Positions 8,039-15,680 are shown, numbered from the stretch's first letter. The stretch: DNA of 21,939 bases from CCY15215 sp034932145 (GCF_034932145.1 NZ_JAYGHV010000024.1:1-21939), one strand, 5' to 3'. Notes: generated by a model from the sequence alone, not told the origin. Translations and numbers: made by a program.

Positions 8039-9529
8039 TTAAACGATAGGAGGTTTTTGGGCTGAGGGAGGGGGTAATGATGATTTACCCGTCTGGTTTT
8101 CCAAATCTAATGCAGTACGATACATTTTTTGAGCGCGATCGCGATCGCCTTCTCTTTCATAAAGGTAAGCCAGTTCGCGGTAAGCTGAAATGGAGTGGGG
8201 TTCGAGATAAAGAATTTTTTTATAGTATTGCTTTTCTTCGCTGGGACTACCGTATTCTCGGGAAATTTGAGCAAGTAAGTAATAAATTTTAACAGAAAAA
8301 ACATTGATTTTCAGGGCTTGTTGGCAACATTGAATGGCTTGTTGATATTTTCCAGAGTTGGCATAAATTTGTGCTAAGAGATAAAACGCATCAAAACTCT
8401 GTGGTTTTAATTTTAAAGCCTTTTCCGCATTGGCGATCGCCGCAGTAAATTCTTTTTGCAAAAATAAAGTTTCCGCGTTTTGGAGCAGTATTTCTGGGGT
8501 AATTGGAGTTTGATTGGCCACTGTAGGGGAAGGCGATACCGTGGCAGGATAATAGAGGGAATCAGAGGGAAGGATAGCGATACTGCGATGTTTTTGTTGT
8601 CTAGAAGTCTCTATCGGTGTTTGAAAAAGGGGAAAAAATGGTTCTTGTCGATTAATCGATCGCGGGTCTTGTTCTGTGCTTTGAATATTCTTTTGATAAA
8701 GAATAGATTCAGGAAAAATTTTGCTTTTAAATAAACTTGAATTTTGTCCGTATAATTCCGCATGACCCGTGAGAAAATAGCCATCGGAGGAGAGCGATCG
8801 CGAAAAAGTTTGCAGAGTTTTTTCAATCGCGCTTTGAGTAAAGTAGATAAAGACATTGCGACAAACAATTAAATCAAAAAAATCAGGTTTGCTATCGCTG
8901 AAATCCGCACAATTCGTTAAATTACAATACTGAAAGCGCACGCGCTGGCGAAGGCGATCGCGAAGACGATAGCCGCGATCGGTTGTCTGAAAATATTGCT
9001 TTTGTAGCGCTGTCTCAGAAGTCCGAAAAGACCAATTTCCATAGAGTCCTTCCCTTGCTCTTTGTAACATCTCTCGGTTAATATCCGTTCCCAAAATCAA
9101 TAAGTCCCAGCGATCGATATCCGGTAGTAAGCGATCGAGTACAATGGCCAAAGAATAGGACTCTTCTCCCGTCGAACATCCCGCACTCCACAAACGCAGG
9201 GTTTTTGTCTGTTGACGGCGTTCGATCAGTTGCGGGAGAATGTATCTTTCGAGGAGAGAAAATTGACCGCGATCGCGAAAAAAATAGCTTTCTGGGTTGG
9301 TCAATAAACAGATCAGATTTTGCCATTCTTGCGAGTCTTCGGGTAGTTCGGTGGTTAGGCGATCGTAATAAGAATTAACCGCCAACAAATGCAGCGATTT
9401 CATTCTAGATTGAATCGCCTGTCCAAGGGTTTTGCGATCGCGTTCTTGTATTTCCAATCCCGTTCGTTTGGCGATCAATGGCACAAAAGATTCGATCAGG
9501 AGGGGATTAAGTTCTCGTTTCGATGACAT
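8039..9529 (-). CDS. cheR: CheR-type receptor methyltransferase with C-terminal TPR domain
   Basis: This enzyme methylates receptor glutamates using S-adenosylmethionine, opposing CheB. In the 496-residue product the CheR N-terminal helical domain is followed by LLTNPESYFFRD, the SAM-binding motif LRLWSAGCSTGEESYSLA (about 111-128), GTDINREML and DLIVCRNVFIYFT. After a poorly conserved linker, residues about 345-480 form TPR repeats (for example AIANAEKALKLKPQSFDAFY and QAIQCCQQALKI). CheR proteins with TPRs occur in Wsp and other alternative-function arrays (WspC). The open frame extends to a TTG at 9550; I prefer the ATG at 9529 (MSSKRELNPLL), preceded by a weak AAAGAAA. It is the first clear che gene of the operon, 67 bases after the stop of the small secreted protein gene. 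Confidence 0.93.
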   Translation of the reverse strand: MSSKRELNPLLIESFVPLIAKRTGLEIQERDRKTLGQAIQSRMKSLHLLAVNSYYDRLTTELPEDSQEWQNLICLLTNPESYFFRDRGQFSLLERYILPQLIERRQQTKTLRLWSAGCSTGEESYSLAIVLDRLLPDIDRWDLLILGTDINREMLQRAREGLYGNWSFRTSETALQKQYFQTTDRGYRLRDRLRQRVRFQYCNLTNCADFSDSKPDFFDLIVCRNVFIYFTQSAIEKTLQTFSRSLSSDGYFLTGHAELYGQNSSLFKSKIFPESILYQKNIQSTEQDPRSINRQEPFFPLFQTPIETSRQQKHRSIAILPSDSLYYPATVSPSPTVANQTPITPEILLQNAETLFLQKEFTAAIANAEKALKLKPQSFDAFYLLAQIYANSGKYQQAIQCCQQALKINVFSVKIYYLLAQISREYGSPSEEKQYYKKILYLEPHSISAYRELAYLYEREGDRDRAQKMYRTALDLENQTGKSSLPPPSAQKPPIV

Positions 9530-9596
9530 AAAGTTTCTTTTAATCGACAACAGAGAAAATTATAGATGCGTTAAGATTTAGGGCATTACTTTTATT

Positions 9597-9947
9597 TTAG
9601 CGATTGATTTGCGCGACACAGCTTGGAACATTATTTCTAAAGAAATCTCCCATTTCTTTTCTGGCTTGGCCATCGCCTTGTTCCAATGCTGTAAATAATG
9701 CGGTAAACTGTTCGTTAGAATAGCTCTGCTGGAATTTGTCTAATAGGCAAACGCAGGCTTCTACCCGCTCGGAAACGGCTTCTCGATTGGTAAAATCTGG
9801 TGCATTATTTGGGTCTAGAATACAACCTGACAGAAAGGTCGCGCGGCTGTTTGCAGGATAGGGATGGGTTTGGGCAAAAAGAGGCAAAGAGAAGGCGATC
9901 GGGGTAATTCCAGCCACTAAGGCCAGACTCAATTGAGCAAATTTCAT
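9597..9947 (-). CDS. Small secreted four-cysteine protein of unknown function
   Basis: A 116-residue product whose first 25 residues form a signal peptide: K2, a hydrophobic core LSLALVAGITPIAFSLPLF, and a likely cleavage after AQ or just beyond (FAQ-T). The mature part of about 90 residues has four cysteines, C42, C65, C67 and C110, the middle pair as CVC. That would allow two disulfides in the periplasm or outside the cell. The rest looks helical and charged (EAVSERVEACVCLLDKFQQS). I do not recognise a named family. The ATG at 9947 fits the signal peptide. It is on the same strand as the che operon, 67 bases upstream of cheR, so co-transcription is possible but not shown. Its start faces the ATPase gene across a 186-base divergent intergenic region. 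Confidence 0.75.
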   Translation of the reverse strand: MKFAQLSLALVAGITPIAFSLPLFAQTHPYPANSRATFLSGCILDPNNAPDFTNREAVSERVEACVCLLDKFQQSYSNEQFTALFTALEQGDGQARKEMGDFFRNNVPSCVAQINR

Positions 9948-9979
9948 GTTGTGCTAGTTTGTTTAACTTTCTCACATTA

Positions 9980-10001
9980 GCAAAAATCGTTGCATTTTTG
10001 C
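9980..10001. promoter_or_regulatory. Inverted repeat in the divergent intergenic region
   Basis: GCAAAAA (9980-9986) and TTTTTGC (9995-10001) form a perfect 7-bp inverted repeat around an 8-base centre. It lies between the divergent secreted-protein gene (start 9947) and the ATPase gene (start 10134). It could be an operator or a small hairpin. The rest of 9948-10133 shows only a TACAAT (10078-10083) as a possible -10 box for the ATPase gene, with a poor -35 match. Confidence 0.3.
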
Positions 10002-10133
10002 ATTCGATTGAGAGATATAGCATTGATGGGTAAGAATTATAAAGTTTTGTATCATGGAAAATTTTTACAAAGTGAGCTACAATGCCCTAATATCTGTTAT
10101 TTGAATCATTACACATCATCTAATGACAAAACC

Positions 10134-11550
10134 ATGCCTAATTATATCAAACATATTAAAGCTGAAGGTGTTTTGGGTCGTTTTGATATCGATCAAGAAT
10201 TTAAAGAAGGGGTTAATGTACTTTTTGGTAAAAATGGAACGGGGAAAACGACATTACTCCATATCCTTGCTAATTTACTTAATGGTGACTATGAACGGTT
10301 TGCTTTTACTGAATTTAAGACAATAAAAGCTATACTTGATGATGATACAGATATTGTTTTGTCAAAAAAAAAAGTTAGATAAAGATAGTTTTATTGATGT
10401 CATAATCAATGATAAACCCATTACAGAAACACTTTCTGTGAATGAAATACGGGAATATGAAATATCTAAAGAACAAGATATTGAGAGAAATCGAAAGTTA
10501 GGGAAATTTTTTATATATGATGATGATAATGATATTGAGCCTATCCTTCCAGTTGCTTATTTTCCTGCTTTTAGGACTATGATTGAAGCATGGACTTCAG
10601 CAGAATATAGAACAGAATATAGAACAGTTCATCCAAGGGTTTATAAACAAAAAATACAGAATTCTACTACAAATTTTTCCCGCGAACTGTTTGGGCGATT
10701 TGTACCTACTCTAAACTATCCATCTCCCATTGAAATTGAAATTGAGTTGAGTCAAGAAATTGGAGAAGCACTAAGCAAAATAGAGCGTGCAGATAGACAA
10801 TATTTTGGAGAGTTGCTGCCTCGTATATTTGAAGTATTATCTAAAAATCCTCATTCATCCGAGCAGAATTCATCTTTAGGAGAAGAAAGTTCAGATATGA
10901 TTCTTGAAGACATTAATATTCTAGTTAAAAAACTTGAAGATTACCCAATAACAACAGTTCCTAATGTAACGCAACTTCGTAATTCCGTGTCATCCTTTCA
11001 AGTAGATGACAAATCAAAAAGAATTGCAGAGAAAGTTCTAGAAATATACCGAAAAGCACTTAGAGAAGTTGTCGCTGTTCAAGAAAAATCTTTCAAAAAT
11101 ATTGAGATATACCTAAATTCTATAAACTCATTTTTAGAGGAGAAAACTATAGAAATAAGTTTGAAAGAGCCTAGATTTAGAGGAAAAATGTTAGTGGGAA
11201 TGAAGTTTGATTCGGGACAACCAGAAGAAAAACATCTCAGTATCCGTCGTGCATTATCATCTGGCGAACGTCAAATTGTCACCTTAATTTATGCTGCAAC
11301 TCACATGAGTAAACAACAAGTTGTTCTAATTGATGAACCAGAAATTTCTCTTAATCCTATTTGGCAAAGGCATCTTTTACAAACAATGTCAGAACAACTT
11401 GGACAACGACAAATTATTGTTTGTACTCATTCCCCTGTAATTGGAGCAGATTATGAAGATGAAGTAATTATGTTTTCTCCTAAAATAACTTGCTCGTCAG
11501 ATAGTATAATTAATGATAGTATGCTTGATGAAGAGAATGAGGAGTTTTAA
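10134..11550 (+). pseudogene. ABC/RecF-like AAA ATPase (AriA/OLD-like), frame broken at an A10 tract
   Basis: The frame from the ATG at 10134 encodes a RecF/SMC-like N-terminus (IKHIKAEGVLGRFDIDQEF) with Walker A GKNGTGKT at residues 32-39, and stops at 10380-10382. The +1 frame continues the same protein (LDKDSFIDVIINDKP onward) to the TAA at 11548-11550. The two meet in ten consecutive A (10364-10373); nine would give one frame of 471 residues reading VLSKKKLDKDSF. The C-terminal half has the ABC signature-like LSSGERQ, Walker B VVLIDEPEISLNP and H-loop CTHSPVIG. ATPases of this shape sit beside TOPRIM partners in PARIS (AriA) and OLD-like defence systems, and a TOPRIM-motif gene follows with TAATG overlap. 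The region is AT-rich and HIP1-free, suggesting transfer. It is either a pseudogene, an assembly error, or decoded by slippage on the A tract. Confidence 0.8.
10364..10373 (+). repeat. A10 homopolymer at the ATPase frameshift
   Basis: Ten consecutive A residues lie exactly where the two ATPase reading frames meet. Runs of about nine or more A are known sites of transcriptional slippage in bacteria, and also of sequencing error and of phase-variable indels. Confidence 0.95.
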
Positions 11551-11882
11551 TGACAAAATACGATCCGCCAAGTTACAGACTCTATTTACAAAATAGTATC
11601 ATCAATGGTAACAATAAACATATTCTTGTTGAAGGAAAAGATGATAAATATTTAATCGAACGATTATGGGAAGACTTCAACTCTAAAAATAATTGCAATT
11701 TAAACATTAAAATTATTGTGGATTCTGCTGATAATCTTATTCAAAAAGAATTAAGTGGCATAAGCTGGGTTAAAAAGGATAAATTACTTTATTCTTTTAT
11801 TAATTCTTGGATAAAGAAATCTCTAGAAGCTCGGAGTGACTATCCTCTAGCTATTTTTGAATTACTCGGAGTCGATTTATGA
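11550..11882 (+). CDS. TOPRIM/DUF4435-like partner of the ATPase, probably internally deleted
   Basis: A 110-residue product. It opens MTKYDPPSYRLYLQNSIING and continues with HILVEGKDDKYLIERLWEDF, the TOPRIM motif-1 pattern (hydrophobic strand, VEGKDD) seen in DUF4435/AriB-like and OLD-like nucleases. After IKIIVDSADNLIQ the chain passes to a helical tail (KDKLLYSFINSWIKKSLEAR) ending SDYPLAIFELLGVDL. The TOPRIM DxD metal motif is absent. Full-length AriB-type partners are roughly 300 residues, so an in-frame internal deletion that fused the N- and C-terminal ends is the simplest reading. The ATG overlaps the ATPase stop (TAATG at 11548-11552), so the pair was translationally coupled. Composition is AT-rich like the ATPase. 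The family call is from motif reading only; without the DxD motif I expect no nuclease activity. Confidence 0.6.
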   Translation: MTKYDPPSYRLYLQNSIINGNNKHILVEGKDDKYLIERLWEDFNSKNNCNLNIKIIVDSADNLIQKELSGISWVKKDKLLYSFINSWIKKSLEARSDYPLAIFELLGVDL

Positions 11883-11895
11883 AGAAAAATATTAC

Positions 11896-13386
11896 TTATT
11901 TCTTCCCGCGCAACCAATAAGTTATCATTTCTCCTTTTCCTTTCACTGTAATTGCTTCTCGTTCTTCCAAGAGATAAGACTCGTGTAGAACATCATAAAC
12001 TGCCCGTGTCACTTGAATTTGATGAGGCAATCCTTGGGATTCCATACGGGAGGCAATATTCACTGTATCCCCCCAAAGATCGTAAATAAACTTACTGACT
12101 CCAATCACTCCTGCTACAACTGGACCTACGTGCAAACCCACTCTCAACGCGAATTTTTTACCCGTACCTGCATTGAATTCATCAATAGTTTTTAATAAAT
12201 CTAACGCCATATTTGCCGACGCTTCTACCCCGTCGCTTTTCGGATAAGGCAACCCCGCAACTGCCATATAAGCATCACCAATAGTTTTGATTTTTTCCAA
12301 ACCGTGACGCTGTGCTAAATAATCAAAATCCGAGAAAATAACATTTAAAATCTCTACCAATTCAATCGAAGAAAGTTGCGTGGAAATTTCCGTAAAATTG
12401 ACCAAATCGGCAAATAATACAGTTACCTCATCAAACTTATCAGCAATGGTACTCTCTTCAGCCTGCAAGCGTTTGGCGATCGGTTCCGGGAGAATATTTA
12501 ATAATAATTGTTCCGATCGCGCTTTTTGTTCTCGTAAGGCAGATTCAGCTTCCTTGCTTGCCGTAATGTCCCGAGCCACCCAAATGACTGTATCCTCAGA
12601 CAGGAGGGAAACATTCGCTGAAAACCAGCGCTTGTTATAGTTAATCGGTAAATAATACTCCGCCGTAACCGTCTGGCGCGTTTGCAATACCTCTTGAATG
12701 TGATGTAGGTGTAGTGCTGCTTGTTCTGGGGGAAATAAATCCCTGACCGTTAAATTACCTGAATGTTGTGTCTCTAAGAGAGAGCGATCGGACTTAGTGG
12801 GGGCAATTTTCAAACAGGTTCCTTGGCGATCGAAGACCAAAATAATATCGTCCATCGCCGCAAATAATGCCCTTAATTCAGCCTCCGATCCTTGTAGTGC
12901 TGCTTCTGCGGTAATGCGATCGCGGTTTTCTTTCACTAACTGGGTATTTTGCAACTCCAATTCTTTTTGCAATCGTCGCAACCGCAATTGATTCTCCACT
13001 CGCACCACAACTTCAGCAAATTGAAAAGGTTTGGTAATATAGTCCACTCCACCCACCGCAAATGCTTTTACCTTATCCAGAACGTCACTTAAGGCACTAA
13101 TAAAAATAACAGGAATATCGCGAGTGATTTCATTATCTTTTAATTTTTGGCAAACTTCATAACCATCCATGCGAGGCAGATTAATATCCAGCAAAATCAA
13201 ATCAGGAGGAGCTGATTGTGCTGCCTTTAAAGCCATTTCACCACTAATTACGCTGCGAACCCTATACCCTTTTTTACTCAAAAGGGACGATAAAATTCTG
13301 AGGTTATTGGGAGCATCATCTACAGCTAAGATATCGCCGCTAGAGGTTTCAAGACTCTTTTGAGGATTGGGAACCGAATCCGTCAT
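11896..13386 (-). CDS. Response regulator with PAS and class III adenylate cyclase output
   Basis: In the 496-residue product the receiver domain (about 15-135) has phospho-acceptor D67 (LILLDINLPRMDGYE) and a conserved lysine in ITKPFQ. A coiled-coil segment leads to a PAS domain (about 168-275, ELRALFAAMDDIILVFD to WVARDITASKEAE). The class III cyclase domain covers about 310-496. The catalytic set looks complete: metal ligands D327 (LFADLVNF) and D371 (KTIGDAYMAVAG), adenine-selecting K367 and D436 (YDLWGDTVN), and N443/R447 (VNIASRME). This predicts ATP to cAMP conversion controlled by phosphorylation and possibly a PAS ligand. The open frame reaches a TTG at 13398; I choose the ATG at 13386 (MTDSVPNPQ). 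Its REC closely matches that of the upstream GGDEF protein, 111 bases away on the same strand. No cognate kinase is adjacent. It converges on the ATPase/TOPRIM pair with a 13-base gap. Confidence 0.92.
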   Translation of the reverse strand: MTDSVPNPQKSLETSSGDILAVDDAPNNLRILSSLLSKKGYRVRSVISGEMALKAAQSAPPDLILLDINLPRMDGYEVCQKLKDNEITRDIPVIFISALSDVLDKVKAFAVGGVDYITKPFQFAEVVVRVENQLRLRRLQKELELQNTQLVKENRDRITAEAALQGSEAELRALFAAMDDIILVFDRQGTCLKIAPTKSDRSLLETQHSGNLTVRDLFPPEQAALHLHHIQEVLQTRQTVTAEYYLPINYNKRWFSANVSLLSEDTVIWVARDITASKEAESALREQKARSEQLLLNILPEPIAKRLQAEESTIADKFDEVTVLFADLVNFTEISTQLSSIELVEILNVIFSDFDYLAQRHGLEKIKTIGDAYMAVAGLPYPKSDGVEASANMALDLLKTIDEFNAGTGKKFALRVGLHVGPVVAGVIGVSKFIYDLWGDTVNIASRMESQGLPHQIQVTRAVYDVLHESYLLEEREAITVKGKGEMITYWLRGKK

Positions 13387-13497
13387 TTCAATGAACAATG
13401 AGTAATGAACAACACCGATCGCTTAAGGCAGAGGCTCGGAATGGGCAATGCACGCCAGTTTAACCACTCCAAGTTTAGTGGCAATTTTTCGCTTTGG

Positions 13498-14535
13498 TCA
13501 GTTTTTTTTGAGGGTTTCATCGACGACAACGCGATCGCGGCCTTGGGCTTTTGCTGCATAGAGAGCATCGTCAGCACGGGCGATCAAATCTTTGGGATCG
13601 AGAGAGGGAGTGGGGATCGCCGTGGCAACCCCCACACTCACCGTCACCCATGCTCCAATGGATGAGTGAGCGTGAGCAATGTGCAACTGTTGTACCGCCT
13701 TATGAATTTCTCGGGCAACTTTGTACGCCAATTCGCGATCGGCATGGGGAATCACGATCGCAAATTCTTCCCCGCCATATCGCGCCAATAACATCTTAGG
13801 AATAAGCTCTTGTTCCGGCTGGGCGATCGCCTCTTCAATACCGCGTACAATCGCCTGCAAGCAACTGTCTCCAGCTAAATGACCGTAAGTATCGTTATAG
13901 CGTTTAAAATAGTCCACATCGCATAAAATTAGGGAAAGGGGAGTGCATTGCTGTTGTAGTTCCTCCCACTGCATTTGCAAGTATTCATCAAAGCGACGAC
14001 GATTGGCGGCTCCAGTTAACCCATCGGAATTGGCGAGATTCTGTAATTTTTGATTGGCAGCTTGCAAGGCAGATTCTACTTTGAGACGTTCTTGTATTTC
14101 TTGTTGCAACTGAGCATTTTGTGCCAATAACTGGGTTTGCAAAGAACGAATTTTTAATTGATTTTCTACTCGCACTAAGACTTCAGCCCACTGAAAAGGT
14201 TTGGTGATGTAGTCAACTCCCCCGACTTCAAAAGCGCGAACTTTATCCATTGCTTCATTGAAAGCACTAATAAAAATAACGGGTACTTCTCGAGTGTTGG
14301 TATCCGCTTTGAGTTGTCTACAGACTTCGTAACCATCCATAACTGGCATACTGATATCGAGGAGAATGAGATCCGGTGCAGCAGAGCGGGCGGCTCTTAA
14401 GGCCATTTCCCCACTCAGCACGCTCCGCGCCTCATAATCGTGGTTTTGCAACAGGGTTGATAAAAGTCGTAGATTGTTGGGCGTATCATCCACAATTAAG
14501 ATATCTCCCTTCTTTAGGGTGGTTGTCCCATCCAT
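13498..14535 (-). CDS. Response regulator with GGDEF diguanylate cyclase output
   Basis: The 345-residue product makes c-di-GMP from two GTP under receiver control. The receiver (about 8-125) has the acidic pair IVDD, phospho-acceptor D60 (LILLDISMPVMDG) and K112 (ITKPFQ). A coiled-coil linker (about 125-170) leads to the GGDEF domain (about 170-340), with SDGLTGAANRRRF, metal-binding D206 (LCDVDYFK), and active site GGEEF at 254-258. The RxxD inhibitory site expected five residues before GGEEF is absent (IPKM there), so product inhibition through a primary I-site is unlikely. The open frame extends to 14706, but I choose the ATG at 14535 because GGAGG lies ten bases upstream and homology begins only there. 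WspR and PleD have related architectures, and this could be an output of the che array 4 kb away, which is speculation. Confidence 0.93.
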   Translation of the reverse strand: MDGTTTLKKGDILIVDDTPNNLRLLSTLLQNHDYEARSVLSGEMALRAARSAAPDLILLDISMPVMDGYEVCRQLKADTNTREVPVIFISAFNEAMDKVRAFEVGGVDYITKPFQWAEVLVRVENQLKIRSLQTQLLAQNAQLQQEIQERLKVESALQAANQKLQNLANSDGLTGAANRRRFDEYLQMQWEELQQQCTPLSLILCDVDYFKRYNDTYGHLAGDSCLQAIVRGIEEAIAQPEQELIPKMLLARYGGEEFAIVIPHADRELAYKVAREIHKAVQQLHIAHAHSSIGAWVTVSVGVATAIPTPSLDPKDLIARADDALYAAKAQGRDRVVVDETLKKN

Positions 14536-14545
14536 TCCCCGAAAT

Positions 14546-14550
14546 CCTCC
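14546..14550 (-). promoter_or_regulatory. Shine-Dalgarno sequence of the REC-GGDEF gene
   Basis: GGAGG on the minus strand, ten bases before the ATG at 14535. It decides this start against the longer open frame from 14706, whose first 57 codons show no domain similarity. Confidence 0.7.
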
Positions 14551-14802
14551 AGTAACATTTCCCCCTGTCTGATTTAAGCGTAAAAGTACCCAAGAGTTGT
14601 AATGATTATTATGTGGCAAGCTGCCCAAGGAATTCCCGATCTTCCCGATCTGCGCTTTGTGGCAGAGTGGAGAGATCGCTCTAGATTCTTGCGATCGCTT
14701 CCCCACGTTATTTTAATTTGATTACTTCTCCCTCTTGTTCTCCATCTCCCTGTAAGGTACGATCGATATCGTGACAAATTTTCGACTTAATTGAACCGCC
14801 TC

Positions 14803-15612
14803 ATGAAATCTTATCTTGCTGCTGCGATACAAATGACGAGCAGACCCGATCTCGATCGCAATTTAACCGAAGCCGAAGAGTTAATCGATCTGGCAGTGCG
14901 TCAAGGGGCGGAGTTAGTCTGTTTGCCGGAAAATTTTTCCTTTTTGGGACCGGAAGTTGAAAAAATTCAACAAGCAGACGCGATCGCGCTAAAAAGCGAG
15001 AAGTTTCTCAAAACGATTGCCCAACGGTTTCAAATTGTTATTTTAGGGGGAGGATTCCCGATTCCCGCCGCAGATAATAAGGTTTATAATACTGCCCTAT
15101 TAATCGATCGCAATGGTCAGGAACTGGCTCGCTATTACAAAGCGCATCTCTTTGATGTGAATGTACCCGATGGGAACACTTATCAAGAGTCGAGTACGGT
15201 GATGGCTGGGATGGAATTACCTCCCGTTTATCATTCCGATACTTTGGGAACTTTAGGGCTTTCTGTGTGCTACGATGTGCGCTTTCCGGAACTCTATCGC
15301 CATTTATCGAAGCAAGGGGCGGATGTTTTGTTTATTCCTGCGGCATTTACGGCTTATACCGGAAAAGATCACTGGCAAACCTTAATCCAAGCGCGGGCGA
15401 TCGAGAATACCTGTTATGCGATCGCCCCAGCGCAAACGGGCAATCATTACGGCACGCGACACACCCACGGTCATGCCCTCATTGTCGATCCTTGGGGGAC
15501 AGTTTTGGCCGATGCTGGCAATAAACCCGGAATTGCGATCGCCGAAATCGATCCCCGTCGCCTCACTCGCGTCCGTTCTCAAATGCCCTCTCTCAACCAT
15601 CGCGTTTTCTAG
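14803..15612 (+). CDS. Nitrilase-superfamily amidase, Nit1/deaminated glutathione amidase type
   Basis: A 269-residue carbon-nitrogen hydrolase. The Glu-Lys-Cys catalytic triad is readable: E43 (LPENFSF), K113 (YYKAHLFDV) and C156 (LSVCYDVRFPE). The YKAHLFDV and CYDVRFPELYR signatures and FIPAAFTAYTGKDHWQTL are those of the Nit1/YbeM branch, which hydrolyses deaminated glutathione as metabolite repair; a broader omega-amidase role cannot be excluded. Length is normal for the family and no signal peptide is seen, so it is cytosolic. An upstream in-frame TTG (14791) is ignored in favour of the ATG at 14803 (MKSYLAAAIQ). The gene is rich in HIP1-type sites, so it is native. The upstream 267 bases (14536-14802) are shared with the divergent REC-GGDEF gene and include a short palindrome, ACGAT-CGAT-ATCGT (14759-14772). 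hisA follows on the same strand after 67 bases of tandem repeat. Confidence 0.9.
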   Translation: MKSYLAAAIQMTSRPDLDRNLTEAEELIDLAVRQGAELVCLPENFSFLGPEVEKIQQADAIALKSEKFLKTIAQRFQIVILGGGFPIPAADNKVYNTALLIDRNGQELARYYKAHLFDVNVPDGNTYQESSTVMAGMELPPVYHSDTLGTLGLSVCYDVRFPELYRHLSKQGADVLFIPAAFTAYTGKDHWQTLIQARAIENTCYAIAPAQTGNHYGTRHTHGHALIVDPWGTVLADAGNKPGIAIAEIDPRRLTRVRSQMPSLNHRVF

Positions 15613-15615
15613 CCT

Positions 15616-15680
15616 AACTATCAACTATCAACTATCAACTATCAACTATCAACTATCAACTATCAACTATCAACTATCAA
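15616..15680. repeat. STRR-type heptanucleotide tandem repeat, AACTATC x9 plus AA
   Basis: Nine perfect copies of AACTATC fill 15616-15678, followed by AA that begins a tenth copy. The second A is the A of the hisA ATG. The array occupies almost all of the amidase-hisA intergenic space. Such short tandemly repeated sequences (STRR) are a described feature of filamentous cyanobacterial genomes. Confidence 0.97.

Noticed and set aside
441..9441. GCGATCGC palindromes as operators or restriction-related sites
   Set aside because: They are the HIP1 element, spread through coding and non-coding DNA of many cyanobacteria; useful as a marker of native DNA, not as local regulatory sites.
9990..10133. 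Longer N-terminus of the ATPase from TTG 9990 or ATG 10026
   Set aside because: The added residues do not look like the family; RecF-like ATPases begin just before the IKHIxxxGxLGRFD segment, at the ATG at 10134.
10336..10374. Independent second ATPase gene starting at 10336
   Set aside because: Its first residues (MMMIQILFCQKKK) are out-of-frame reading of the upstream half; the two frames form one protein joined at the A10 tract.
14536..14706. Longer start for the REC-GGDEF protein
   Set aside because: The 57 extra residues have no domain similarity, and GGAGG lies properly placed before the ATG at 14535.
15416..15679. N-terminal extension of hisA in frame through the amidase gene
   Set aside because: The extension overlaps a well-supported amidase in another frame and reads through the repeat; HisA homology begins exactly at the ATG at 15680.
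15616..15680. CRISPR-like array before hisA
   Set aside because: The units are seven bases with no spacers; this is a simple tandem repeat.
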